Both the position numbers and the translations under genes were made by a program. A stretch of 64,000 bases of DNA from positions 1,689,001 through 1,753,000 of the forward strand of contig NC_015259.1 in assembly GCF_000192745.1 (NCBI RefSeq). Reading direction: 5' to 3'. Origin of the DNA: Polymorphum gilvum SL003B-26A1. Lineage in GTDB: Bacteria; Pseudomonadota; Alphaproteobacteria; Rhizobiales; Stappiaceae. Positions 17,128 through 25,692 of the stretch are shown piece after piece. Positions within the stretch are counted from its first letter, which is position 1. Every line of letters starts with the position of its first letter. The notes beneath the pieces are model-generated. The model saw only the letters and a list, made by a program, of their open reading frames with translations. It ran no database searches and was not told the DNA's origin.

Positions 17128-20100
17128 ATGCCCATGCCGGCGTCGTCACGCTAGACGACAAGTATCTCGCCACCCAGGGTCAGGTCTACCTGACCGGCAT
17201 CCAGGCGCTGGTGCGCCTGCCGCTCGACCGGGCGCGGCTCGACCGGGCGGGCGGGCTGAAGACCGGCGGTTTCATCTCCGGCTACCGCGGCTCGCCGCTG
17301 GCCGGCTACGACACGGAACTGGCGCGGGCCAAGCGCCATCTGGCCGGCCATGACGTCGTGTTCAGGCCGGGCGTCAACGAGGAACTGGGCGCGACCGCGG
17401 TGTGGGGCTCGCAGAAGGTGCGCCAGCACGGCAAGGGCTCGGACTACGACGGCGTGTTCGGCATCTGGTACGGCAAGGCGCCGGGCGTCGACCGGGCCGG
17501 CGACGTGCTCAAGCAGGCCAACGCCTCGGGCGTCGACGCCCACGGCGGCGTGCTGGCGCTGGCCGGCGACGACCATCTCGCCAAGTCGTCGATCCTGCCG
17601 GCGCAGAGCGAGTTCTTCTTCGAGCATGCGGAGATCCCTGTGCTCAATCCGGCCGACATCCAGGAGGTGCTCGACTACGGCCTGCACGGGCTGGAGCTGT
17701 CGCGTCACTGCGGGCTGTGGAGCGCGCTGATCTGCGTCGCCGACACGATGGATGCCTCGGCGACCATCTCGGTCGATGCGCAGCGGCTGGCCTTCGTGCG
17801 GCCCGAACAGGATCCGCGCGCGGAGCGCGACCTCAACCGCGTTCTGCTGCTCGGCAACCGGCTGGAGACCGAACGGCTGTTGCGCGACGTGCGCGTGCCG
17901 GCGGCGCAGGCCTATGTGCGCGCGAACCGGCTCGACCGGGTCGCCTTCGGCGCCAGCCGGCCGCGGCTCGGCATCGTGGCGACCGGCAAGGCGTACCGCG
18001 ACCTGCGCCAGGCGCTGGACCTCCTCGGTATCGGCGAGGCGCGGGCGCGCGCGCTCGGTCTTGCGGTCTACAAGGTGGCGATGCCCTGGCCGCTGGAACC
18101 CACGGGCCTGGCCGAGTTCGGGCGCGGCCTGGCGCGCATGCTGGTGGTCGAGCACAAGCGTGCGTTCCTGGAATCGCAGATCAAGGAAATCTCCTATCAC
18201 TGGCCGGAGACGAGCCGGCCGAGGATCTGGGGCAAGCGGACGCCTGACGGTGAGCCGTTCCTGTCCGACGTGCTGGAACTGAGCGTGGCGGAGATCGTCG
18301 AGGCGCTGCTGTCGTGGCTGCCGCAGGACGCGGTGAGCGAGGAGATGCAGGCGGTCAGCATGCGCATGACCGAGCAGGTGATGTGGGCGCAGGGCCATGC
18401 GGAGCGGGCCGCGCGCACGCCCTATTTCTGCTCCGGCTGCCCGCATTCGACCTCGACCAGGACGCCGGAGGGCTCCCGCTCGATGCCGGGCATCGGCTGC
18501 CATGCGATGACCGAGGTTGCCGGGCGGACCACGGACGGCCAGATCGCCATGGGCGGCGAGGGCGCGCTGTGGGTGGGCCAGAAGGATTTCGCCCGCGACG
18601 GCCACGTGTTCGCCAATCTCGGCGACGGCACCTATTTCCACTCCGGCATCCTGGCCATCCGCCAGGCGCTGTCTGCGGGCGTGCCGATCACCTACAAGAT
18701 CCTCTACAACGACGCCGTCGCCATGACCGGGGGCCAGCGCCACGACGGCCAGCTGAGCGTGCCGCAGATCACGCGCCAGCTTGAGGCTGAGGGCGTGGAG
18801 AAGATCGCCGTCATCAGCGAGACGCCCGACGCCTATCTCGGCCGCAAGGACCTCGCGCCGGGAACCGCCGTGCATCATCGCGACGACCTGATGAGCGTCC
18901 AGGAGGCGTTCCAGGCCCATCCAGGCGTGTCGGTGATCGTCTACGACCAGACCTGCGCGGCGGAGAAGAGGCGCCGGCGCAAGAAGGGCACGTTCCCCGA
19001 TCCGGATCGGCGGCTGTTCATCAACGACCGGGTGTGCGAGGGCTGCGGCGACTGCTCGGTGCAGTCGAACTGCCTGTCGGTGGAGCCGCTGAAGACACCA
19101 TTCGGCGACAAACGGCAGATCAACCAGTCGAGCTGCAACAAGGACTTCACCTGCATCAAGGGCTTCTGCCCGTCCTTCGTCGAGATCGAGGGCGCATCCT
19201 TGCGCAAGGCGACGGCCAAGGGGCTTGACGTCGACGCGCTGGTTGCCGGCCTGCCGGCGGTGACGCAGCCGGGGCTGGAGCGCACGGTGAACCTGCTCGT
19301 CGCCGGCATCGGCGGCATGGGCGTCACGACGATCAGCGCCGTCCTGGCGATGGCCGCCCATCTGGACGGCAAGCAGGCCTCGACCCTCGACATGACGGGC
19401 CTTGCCCAGAAGGGCGGGCCGGTGACCTCGCACGTGCGCTTCGCCGCCGGAACGCGGAGCATCGAGGGCCCGCGGGTGCCGACGGCGAGCCTCGACGTGC
19501 TCATCGCCAGCGACATGGTGGTCGCGACCAACGCCGAACAGCTGGCACTCGCCAACCGCTCGGCGACGCAGGTGTTCGCCAACACGCGGGTGGCGCCGAC
19601 GGCCGAGTTCGTGCTGCGCCAGACTCAGTCCTTCGACGAGGCGCGCATGCTGAAGGCGCTGCAGAGCGCGTCGGTCGCCTGCCACGCGGCGGACGTAGCC
19701 GGTATCGCCGAGGCGCTGCTGGGCGACGCGATCTACGCCAACATGATGCTGGTGGGCATGGCCTGGCAGGCGGGCGTGCTGCCGGTCTCGGCGGAGGCGA
19801 TCGAGACGGCGCTGCACCTGAATGGGGCGTCGGTGGCCGCCAACGTCAAGGCGTTCCGCGCCGGCCGCGTGCTGCTGGCCGAGCCGGACAGAATCCTTTC
19901 AGCCCTGCCCAGCACGGACGAGCCGGCGGAGGAAACGCTCGAGGCGAAGATCGGCCGGCTGGCGGACGACCTGACCGCCTATCAGGACGCCGCCTATGCG
20001 GCGCGCTACGCCGCCCTGGTCGAGCGGGTGCGCGCGGCGGATGCCGCGTTCGGGCCGGGCACGATGCGGCTGACCGAGACGGTCGCCGACATGCTCTACA

Positions 20101-20606
20101 AGGTGATGGCCTACAAGGACGAGTACGAGGTCGCCCGGCTCCATGCCGATCCGGCCTTCAGGGCCAGGATCGCGGCGCGCTTCGACGATCCGCGCAAGAT
20201 CAAGGTCTGGCTGGCGCCGCCGCTGCTCGCCCGGCGGCTCGACGAAAGGACCGGCCGGCCGGCGAAGATCGCCTTCGGACCGTGGATCTTCGGTGTCTTC
20301 GGGGTGCTGGCGAGGATGAGGCGGCTTCGCGGCACGGCTTTCGATCCGTTCGGCCGCACCGCCGAGCGCAAGGCGGAACGGGCGCTGATCGAGCAGTATG
20401 TCAGCGACGTCGAGACCGTCATCGGCCATCTCGGCTCGGCCGGCTACGGCCTGCTGGTCGAGATCGCCCGGGTGCCGGACCTCGTGCGCGGCTTCGGCCC
20501 GGTCAAGGAGGCCAACCTGGAAAAGGCCGCCGTGAAGCGGGCGCAGCTGCTCGACCGGCTGGAGCGCGAGCACGCCCGCGGCGCCTTCGCGGACGCGGCC
20601 GAATAG
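17124..20606 (+). CDS. iorA: Fused indolepyruvate:ferredoxin oxidoreductase
   Basis: 1160 residues, a single-chain fusion of the alpha and gamma parts typical of proteobacteria. It decarboxylates indolepyruvate and other aryl 2-oxoacids to acyl-CoA with reduction of ferredoxin, using TPP. Domains in order: pyruvate-binding N-terminus (GFISGYRGSPLAGYD near 50); TPP domain with GDGTYFHSG and NDAVAMTGGQ around 500-530; an iron-sulfur insert with Cys638, 641, 644 and 650 plus more Cys near 671-682; a gamma-type domain from VAGIGGMGVTTIS near 728; and a C-terminal DUF6537-like region. GGAGGGG precedes ATG 17124. The divergent Lrp gene is the likely regulator. It ends convergent with the P1 peptidase. 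Confidence 0.93.
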   Translation: MNAHAGVVTLDDKYLATQGQVYLTGIQALVRLPLDRARLDRAGGLKTGGFISGYRGSPLAGYDTELARAKRHLAGHDVVFRPGVNEELGATAVWGSQKVRQHGKGSDYDGVFGIWYGKAPGVDRAGDVLKQANASGVDAHGGVLALAGDDHLAKSSILPAQSEFFFEHAEIPVLNPADIQEVLDYGLHGLELSRHCGLWSALICVADTMDASATISVDAQRLAFVRPEQDPRAERDLNRVLLLGNRLETERLLRDVRVPAAQAYVRANRLDRVAFGASRPRLGIVATGKAYRDLRQALDLLGIGEARARALGLAVYKVAMPWPLEPTGLAEFGRGLARMLVVEHKRAFLESQIKEISYHWPETSRPRIWGKRTPDGEPFLSDVLELSVAEIVEALLSWLPQDAVSEEMQAVSMRMTEQVMWAQGHAERAARTPYFCSGCPHSTSTRTPEGSRSMPGIGCHAMTEVAGRTTDGQIAMGGEGALWVGQKDFARDGHVFANLGDGTYFHSGILAIRQALSAGVPITYKILYNDAVAMTGGQRHDGQLSVPQITRQLEAEGVEKIAVISETPDAYLGRKDLAPGTAVHHRDDLMSVQEAFQAHPGVSVIVYDQTCAAEKRRRRKKGTFPDPDRRLFINDRVCEGCGDCSVQSNCLSVEPLKTPFGDKRQINQSSCNKDFTCIKGFCPSFVEIEGASLRKATAKGLDVDALVAGLPAVTQPGLERTVNLLVAGIGGMGVTTISAVLAMAAHLDGKQASTLDMTGLAQKGGPVTSHVRFAAGTRSIEGPRVPTASLDVLIASDMVVATNAEQLALANRSATQVFANTRVAPTAEFVLRQTQSFDEARMLKALQSASVACHAADVAGIAEALLGDAIYANMMLVGMAWQAGVLPVSAEAIETALHLNGASVAANVKAFRAGRVLLAEPDRILSALPSTDEPAEETLEAKIGRLADDLTAYQDAAYAARYAALVERVRAADAAFGPGTMRLTETVADMLYKVMAYKDEYEVARLHADPAFRARIAARFDDPRKIKVWLAPPLLARRLDERTGRPAKIAFGPWIFGVFGVLARMRRLRGTAFDPFGRTAERKAERALIEQYVSDVETVIGHLGSAGYGLLVEIARVPDLVRGFGPVKEANLEKAAVKRAQLLDRLEREHARGAFADAAE

Positions 20607-20621
20607 GGCTTTGCGGCCCTA
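20604..20621. terminator. Small symmetric hairpin spanning both convergent stop codons
   Basis: TAGGGC (20604-20609) and GCCCTA (20616-20621) pair around a 6-base loop. The left arm starts with the TAG stop of the oxidoreductase, and the right arm holds the TAG stop of the peptidase on the other strand. There is no T-tract, so it is at best a weak bidirectional terminator. Confidence 0.35.
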
Positions 20622-21620
20622 GCCGAACCGGTCCTGCCAGGTCGGCACCGGGTCGCCCGGCGCCGGTCTCGCGTGGTAGACGCCGCGGGCGATGGCGCGG
20701 GCGAGGGTCGAGGCGGCGGCCGCGCCGATCTGCACCATGTCCTCGAGGGGGCACTCGAGTCGTCGTTGGCCGGTCGACACGGCAAAGACGAGATCGCCGT
20801 CGAGCGGGGTATGGGCCGGCCATAGCGCCTTGGCGAGCCCGTCATGGGCCATCACGGCGAGGCGCTTGGCTTCCGACTTGGTCAGCTTCGCATCGGTGGC
20901 GACGGCGGCGATGGTGGTGTTGGCGCCGGCATTCAGCCCGTCGAGCTTGGTTCTGACGCAGACCGCGTCGTCGGGCAGGGGCGAGGGCAAGCCGAAGCCG
21001 CCGAACTCGCCGTCGCGCTCGAAGGGGGCGGCCCAGAAGTGGCGCGTGTCGCCGACGGTCGCCCGGCCGAGCGCGTTGACGGCGACGATGGCGCCGACCG
21101 TGACGCCGTTGGGCAGCACGACGGAGGCGGAGCCGAGCCCGCCCTTGAGATTGGCGGTGGTGGCGCCGCAGCCGGCGCCGTAGGAGCCGAGGCGGAAGTC
21201 TTTGCCGGTGTTGTCGAGCGCTGCGCGGCCGAGGTCGCGATAGGGTGCGGTGGCGCCCCAGCCCTTGTTGCCGCCGTTGAGCAGGTCGAACAGGATCGCC
21301 GAGGGTACGATGGGAACGCGCACCGGACCGACCTGGAAGCCGCGGCCGAGTTCGGCCAGACGGCCCTGGACACCGGCGCCGGCATCGAGGCCGAAGGCCG
21401 AGCCGCCGGCGAGCACGATGGCGTCGACCGCCTCGACGGTCTGTTCCGGCTCCAGCAGCGCGATCTCGCGGGTGCCGGGCGCGCCGCCGTGGATGGCGAC
21501 CGAGGCGACCGCCGGCTCGTCCGGCAGCACCACCGTGACGCCGGACTTCATGTGCGGATCCTCGGCACAGCCGACCGAAATTCCCGGGACGTCGGTGATC
21601 AGATTGCGCGGGCCGGTCAT
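20619..21620 (-). CDS. P1-family (DmpA/NylC-like) peptidase
   Basis: A 333-residue member of the N-terminal nucleophile P1 family, which includes aminopeptidase DmpA and 6-aminohexanoate-oligomer hydrolase NylC. Seen: NLITDVPGISVGCAED at the start, VLAGGSAFGLDAGAGV near 100, and the GCGATTANLKGGLGSAS block. That block precedes the region where these proenzymes self-cleave before a Ser/Thr. Members cleave N-terminal or beta-peptide bonds. It converges on the indolepyruvate oxidoreductase with a 12-base gap. Substrate is unknown. Confidence 0.87.
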   Translation of the reverse strand: MTGPRNLITDVPGISVGCAEDPHMKSGVTVVLPDEPAVASVAIHGGAPGTREIALLEPEQTVEAVDAIVLAGGSAFGLDAGAGVQGRLAELGRGFQVGPVRVPIVPSAILFDLLNGGNKGWGATAPYRDLGRAALDNTGKDFRLGSYGAGCGATTANLKGGLGSASVVLPNGVTVGAIVAVNALGRATVGDTRHFWAAPFERDGEFGGFGLPSPLPDDAVCVRTKLDGLNAGANTTIAAVATDAKLTKSEAKRLAVMAHDGLAKALWPAHTPLDGDLVFAVSTGQRRLECPLEDMVQIGAAAASTLARAIARGVYHARPAPGDPVPTWQDRFG

Positions 21621-21781
21621 GCGGTCTTCCCCGTTCGCGATGGAACCAGGCCTGCAAGACTAGCGCCCGCAGGGACGGCCGTCGCGGATTTCTTTCGCGA
21701 CAGGCAAACATCTGATTATCGCATGGGCCGAAGGTCGCGGCCGATCCGGGATTCGTCTGGCCAAGCGTCGCAGGGGTGCGA

Positions 21782-22231
21782 TCAGAGCGCGCGGTAGGCG
21801 CGGTCCTTGTAGACCAGCGTTTCGCCGACGGCGCCGTAACGGACGCCCTGCAGGGCGCCGACGATGATCGAGTGGGTGCCCATCTCCATGGTGCGCAGGA
21901 CCTTGCAGTCGGCATTGACGCTGGCCGTGGCGAGCGCCGGCGCACCGGTGGCGAGGGCGTCCCAGCGGGCGAGGGCGAAGCGTTCGTCCATGGCGATCTG
22001 GGTGCGTCCGGCGAAGGCGTCGGCCAGCGGCTCGGCGCCCGCCGGCAGGGTGCTCACACAGAAGACGCCGTTGGACAGGATGGCGGCATGGACGCGGCTG
22101 GTGCGGTTGAGGCAGACGAGAAGGCAGGGAGGAGTGTCGGTCACCGAGCACACGGCCGAGACGGTTGCCCCGAAACGTCCGGCTGCGCCGTCGGTCGTGA
22201 CGATGTGGACGGCGGTCGCCATCCGGCTCAT
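21782..22231 (-). CDS. Flavin reductase family protein (FMN-binding, HpaC-like)
   Basis: 149 residues from ATG 22231. Family motifs: TAVHIVTTDGAAGRFGATVSAVCSVTDTPPCLLVCLN, then GVFCVSTLP, and the C-terminal HSIIVGALQGV strand. These are small FMN/FAD:NAD(P)H reductases partnering two-component monooxygenases. The start is doubtful. The homologous N-terminal FRDAMSRM helix is half outside the ATG, and the frame stays open upstream to beyond 22370 with no ATG, GTG or TTG and no ribosome site at 22231. A non-canonical start or a short sequence error are both possible. No partner oxygenase is adjacent. Confidence 0.82.
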   Translation of the reverse strand: MSRMATAVHIVTTDGAAGRFGATVSAVCSVTDTPPCLLVCLNRTSRVHAAILSNGVFCVSTLPAGAEPLADAFAGRTQIAMDERFALARWDALATGAPALATASVNADCKVLRTMEMGTHSIIVGALQGVRYGAVGETLVYKDRAYRAL

Positions 22232-22520
22232 CGCATCGCGAAAGCTCGCAAGATCGACGGGCGAACTCTCGTCGCGGATGGTCGTCTTCGGTATCAGGGT
22301 TTTGATCCTCTTGCCTCGGGCGGGCCGACAGAGCCCATCGTCCGGCGCCCAGGTCCACCCGTGTCGTTCGGTCCCGTCATCGCGCGTGGCGGGACCGAGC
22401 CGTCCCGGTGCATATAGGGCACGGTTCCGGTTTTAGCACCGGCGCGTTAAAGAAGTCTTCGGAGAAGTCGCACCGCGGCGGGGTCGTCCCGGCGCTTCCG
22501 TGCTATGACACGGACAAGAG

Positions 22521-23651
22521 ATGGAAAACCGAACCTTGCCCAGACGCGTCAGAACGATGGCAAAACTCCTTCCCGCCGGCGCCATCTTAGTCCTGCTGGC
22601 GCCGGCCGTCGCGGCGGCCGACATCGTGATCGGCGTGGCCGCCCCGATGAGCGGCCAGTTCGCGCCGTTCGGGGAGCAACTCGCCGCGGGCGCCGCGCAG
22701 GCAGTGGCCGACATCAATGCCTCCGGCGGACTGCGGGGCGAGACGCTGGTGCTGGAGATCGCCGACGACGGTTGCTCGGAAAGCCGGGCCGTGGCGGTCG
22801 CCAACCAGTTGGTCGGCAAGGGCGCGGTTCTGGTCGTCGGCCATGTCTGTTCCGGGCCCTCGCATGCGGCCAGTGCCGTCTATGCCGCCAACGGCATCGT
22901 ACAGGTGTCGCCGGCCGCAACGGCGCCGAAGTTCACCGATGAGCGGGCAGGACCGGGCGTGTTCCGCCTCGCCCGGCGCGAGGACGCGCAGCCAGCGACG
23001 ATCGCCCGCCTGCTGGCGGAGGAGTTCGGCGGCAAGGGGATCGCGATCCTCGACGACAGGACGGCCTACGGCAAGGGCCTGGCCGACGACGTGAAGGACC
23101 GGTTGCGCGCGACCGGGGTCCGCGAAGCGCTCAGCCTGTCCTACGACGGTGGGCAGAAGGAGTTCGGCGGGCTGGTGTCGACCCTGCGGTCGGAACGCAT
23201 CGATGCCGTCTTCATCGGCGGCTATGCGCCGGAAGTCGGCGCCCTGCGCAGCCAGATGGCGGAGGCCGGACTGGACATCCCGCTGCTCGCCGGCGACGCA
23301 GTGCTGACCGAGGACTACGGGGCCTTCGCCGGGGCAGCCGCCGCGGGAACGCTGGTCGCCGCTGCGCCCGATCCGCGTCAGGCGCCGGAGGCACAGGTCA
23401 CGGTCGCCGCGCTGGAAGAGACGGGCAAATCCGCCGACGGCTATGTGCTGCCAGCCTATGCCGCCGTTCAGGTCTATGCAGAGGCGGTCCGGACGGCCGA
23501 GAGCATCGACCTCGCCGCCGTCGCCGGCATTCTGCAGCAGGGCCGTTTCGACACCGTGCTCGGCCCAGTCGGCTTCGATGCCAAAGGCGACAGCACGCTG
23601 CCGGGCTTCGTCTGGTGGGTTTGGGCGGACAACCGGTTCGTCCAGCGCTAG
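22521..23651 (+). CDS. Branched-chain amino-acid ABC transporter substrate-binding protein (LivJ-like)
   Basis: 376 residues beginning with a basic region and signal peptide (KLLPAGAILVLLAPAVAAAD). An in-frame ATG at 22557 would remove 12 residues and still keep the signal. The mature protein has the type I periplasmic-binding fold of Leu/Ile/Val receptors: IGVAAPMSGQFAPFGEQ, VVGHVCSGPSHAAS with the ligand-contacting Ser pair, and an AYGKGLADD hinge. A Cys pair (DDGCSES, GHVCSG) is likely disulfide-bonded. No permease or ATPase gene is nearby, so it is an orphan receptor, using a transporter encoded elsewhere or acting as a sensor. Confidence 0.9.
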   Translation: MENRTLPRRVRTMAKLLPAGAILVLLAPAVAAADIVIGVAAPMSGQFAPFGEQLAAGAAQAVADINASGGLRGETLVLEIADDGCSESRAVAVANQLVGKGAVLVVGHVCSGPSHAASAVYAANGIVQVSPAATAPKFTDERAGPGVFRLARREDAQPATIARLLAEEFGGKGIAILDDRTAYGKGLADDVKDRLRATGVREALSLSYDGGQKEFGGLVSTLRSERIDAVFIGGYAPEVGALRSQMAEAGLDIPLLAGDAVLTEDYGAFAGAAAAGTLVAAAPDPRQAPEAQVTVAALEETGKSADGYVLPAYAAVQVYAEAVRTAESIDLAAVAGILQQGRFDTVLGPVGFDAKGDSTLPGFVWWVWADNRFVQR

Positions 23652-23770
23652 GCTTGCGGTCCGACGCCGGTTTAACCCTGACTCGAAGTTGTCGCGCGGG
23701 GGGCATCGGCAGCGACGGCGCGCGTCATTAGAGTCCTGCTCGGATCGGCAACACCCGACGAGGTGGCTTT

Positions 23771-24292
23771 ATGGGCAGAGTGTTCGGAAGGTTCCTGGCG
23801 CTGCTGGCAGTCGCCGGCAGCATGGGCTTCGGCGGGCCTCATGTGCAGGCCGCGCCCGATCTCGTCGCCTTCAAGGACCCGCGCTTCCGGCCCGGAACGG
23901 TGGTGATCAAGAATTCCGAGCGTCGGCTCTATCTGGTGCTCGGCCGCGGCCAGGCGTTGCGCTATCCGGTCGCCGTCGGCCAGCGCGGCAAGTCCTGGAC
24001 CGGCCAGACCTACATCGACGGCAAATACGTCAAGCCGGCCTGGTCGCCGCCGGCCGTGGTGAAGCGGGACTTCCCCGACCTGCCGGACGTCATCGCAGGC
24101 GGCGCGCCGAACAACCCGATGGGCGTGGCGGCGCTGACCCTGGCGGGCGACGACTATGCGATCCACGGCACCAACCGGCCCGGATCGATCGGCCGGGCGG
24201 TGTCCTACGGCTGCATCCGGATGCGAAACGGCGACATCCTCGACCTGTTCAACCGCGTCGGCCTCAATACCCCGGTGGTCGCCGTGAACTGA
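23771..24292 (+). CDS. L,D-transpeptidase (YkuD domain), exported
   Basis: 173 residues with a signal peptide (GRFLALLAVAGSMGFGGPHVQA) and a single YkuD catalytic domain. The signature HGTNRPGSIGRAVSYGCIRM places the catalytic Cys near residue 154, with the conserved His before it. NNPMGVAALTL and KNSERRLYLVLG strands are typical. It forms 3-3 peptidoglycan cross-links or attaches lipoproteins to peptidoglycan in the periplasm. There is no LysM domain. This is the first of two YkuD proteins in the window; the other is a predicted Tat lipoprotein near 46.2 kb. Confidence 0.93.
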   Translation: MGRVFGRFLALLAVAGSMGFGGPHVQAAPDLVAFKDPRFRPGTVVIKNSERRLYLVLGRGQALRYPVAVGQRGKSWTGQTYIDGKYVKPAWSPPAVVKRDFPDLPDVIAGGAPNNPMGVAALTLAGDDYAIHGTNRPGSIGRAVSYGCIRMRNGDILDLFNRVGLNTPVVAVN

Positions 24293-24326
24293 GGCAGGCG
24301 CGCGGGTTGCGTAGTCGCCCTGATTT

Positions 24327-24342
24327 AATTCGAATTCATGAA
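24327..24342. promoter_or_regulatory. AT-rich palindromes upstream of the YeeE/YedE pair
   Basis: AATTCGAATT (24327-24336) is a perfect 10-bp palindrome overlapped by TTCATGAA (24335-24342), an 8-bp palindrome. They sit in an AT-rich island about 45 bases before the first YeeE/YedE start. Such operons in Rhizobiales are often controlled by ArsR-type sulfide sensors (BigR/SqrR), which bind AT-rich inverted repeats. The assignment is inferred. Confidence 0.4.
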
Positions 24343-24383
24343 TGTATAAAATCTCCTCGAGACAACGTGAAGAGGAGGTTGAA

Positions 24384-24899
24384 ATGGACGTCCTTTCCAG
24401 AAAGTCCTGGTCGCCCTACGTGGCCGGGATCGTGATCGGGCTGCTGCAGATCCCGGCGTTCCTGCTGGCGGGTACCGCTCTCGGCGCCTCGTCGTCCTTC
24501 GTCACCGCGGCGGCCTGGGTGGCCAGCATCTTCGATCCGGCCGCCGCGCAGATCGACTATTTCGCCAAGCACCTCGTTGGCGCCAAGAACTACTGGCAGG
24601 CGGCGATGGTGATCGGCATCGGCCTTGGCGCCTACCTGTCGGCACGCGCCAGCGGCACGCGGCGCGCGTCCTTCGCACCGTCCTGGACCGGCTACACCGG
24701 CATCCGCTCGTTGGCGGGGCGGCTGGCGATGGGCTTCGTCGGCGGCTTCGTCCTGCTCGTCGGGGCCCGCATCGCCGACGGCTGCACGTCCGGGCACGGC
24801 ATTTCCGGCATGGCACAGCTCGCGGTCGGCTCGACCGTCGCGGTGGCAGCCATGTTTGTCGGCGGTATCGCCATCTCGATGCTGTTCCGCAAGGTCTGA
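24384..24899 (+). CDS. YeeE/YedE family sulfur transporter, first half
   Basis: 171 residues from ATG 24384, with AGAGGAGG upstream; an earlier in-frame start reads only leader. About four to five membrane helices. The motif GARIADGCTSGHGISG holds the conserved Cys (residue 134) used to relay thiosulfate or sulfide sulfur across the membrane in the YeeE/TsuA family. The second half is encoded 12 bases downstream, so the transporter is a split two-subunit form (PmpA/PmpB-like) rather than the fused E. coli YeeE. Palindromes upstream suggest local sulfide-type control. No rhodanese or persulfide dioxygenase gene is adjacent. Confidence 0.9.
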   Translation: MDVLSRKSWSPYVAGIVIGLLQIPAFLLAGTALGASSSFVTAAAWVASIFDPAAAQIDYFAKHLVGAKNYWQAAMVIGIGLGAYLSARASGTRRASFAPSWTGYTGIRSLAGRLAMGFVGGFVLLVGARIADGCTSGHGISGMAQLAVGSTVAVAAMFVGGIAISMLFRKV

Positions 24900-24911
24900 G
24901 GAGGCCATGAC

Positions 24912-25532
24912 ATGACCCTGTTCTGGATGATCGTTCTCGGCCTCGCAATGGGGCTGGTGTTCGGGATCGCGCTGGAGAAGAGCCGCGTGATGGAGCCCGG
25001 CGTGCTCATCGGCCAGTTCCAGTTCCGCACCTTCATCATGCTAAAGATGTTCCTCGCCGCGACGACGACGGGCCTCGTCGTGCTGGCGGTCCTCAACGGC
25101 GGCTTCGGCGTGCCGCTCGGGCCGAAGGCGGCTGCCTGGGGGCCGGTGATCGTCGGGGGGCTAATCCTCGGTGCGGGCATCGCGCTCGCCGGCGCCTGCC
25201 CGGGCACCGCGCTCGCCCAGATCGGCGCGGGCTACAAGGACGCCTGGGCCGTGGTCGCCGGCGGTATCCTCGGCGCGATGTTCTACAGCTACAACATGGA
25301 TTGGATCCACGCGGCACTCGACTGGGGCAGTGCGGGCAAGATGACCTTCGTCGACCTGATCCCGCTGCCGTTCTGGGTGCTTGCGCTGATCGCCGCGGCG
25401 CTGCTCGTCGTCCTGATGGTCGTGCTCGAGAAGATCTCGCCCTCGGCGATGGAAAAGGCCGGGGTCGACGTCGCCATGGACGACGGCAGCGACACGCAGG
25501 CGGGCAGCGCCCGGCTGCATCCGGCGGAATAG
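24912..25532 (+). CDS. YeeE/YedE family sulfur transporter, second half
   Basis: 206 residues and about five membrane helices. The motif ALAGACPGTALAQIGAG places the second conserved Cys at residue 96, the partner of the Cys in the preceding half. A hydrophilic, acidic C-terminal tail (VAMDDGSDTQAGSARLHPAE) is probably cytoplasmic. GAGG lies just before the ATG, and the gap from the first half is only 12 bases, so the two are co-translated. A terminator follows at 25565-25606, closing a two-gene operon. Confidence 0.9.
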   Translation: MTLFWMIVLGLAMGLVFGIALEKSRVMEPGVLIGQFQFRTFIMLKMFLAATTTGLVVLAVLNGGFGVPLGPKAAAWGPVIVGGLILGAGIALAGACPGTALAQIGAGYKDAWAVVAGGILGAMFYSYNMDWIHAALDWGSAGKMTFVDLIPLPFWVLALIAAALLVVLMVVLEKISPSAMEKAGVDVAMDDGSDTQAGSARLHPAE

Positions 25533-25564
25533 CCCCGGAAAACCAGGCCGACCTTCGGCCCGGC

Positions 25565-25606
25565 GTCGCCCGCGACCCGTCTCCTTGCGGGGCGCGGGCG
25601 ACTTTT
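25565..25606 (+). terminator. Rho-independent terminator after the YeeE/YedE operon
   Basis: GTCGCCCGCG (25565-25574) pairs with CGCGGGCGAC (25593-25602). CCCG/CGGG inside extends the stem around a short loop, and TTTT follows. It ends transcription of the sulfur-transporter pair. Confidence 0.88.
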
Positions 25607-25692
25607 GTCCCATCGATCGCGGACTTGAATGCGCGGGGTCATGGCCGCAGTCTGGACGGCGCCCGATCGATGCCAAGCGGAGCCCGACCCTC

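Noticed and set aside
17151-19817. 888-codon antisense frame within the indolepyruvate oxidoreductase
   Set aside because: Shadow of a large GC-rich gene; no ribosome site, no family motifs.
20842-21945. Large frame in the P1 peptidase region
   Set aside because: Reads the peptidase in another frame; composition is Arg-rich and repetitive.
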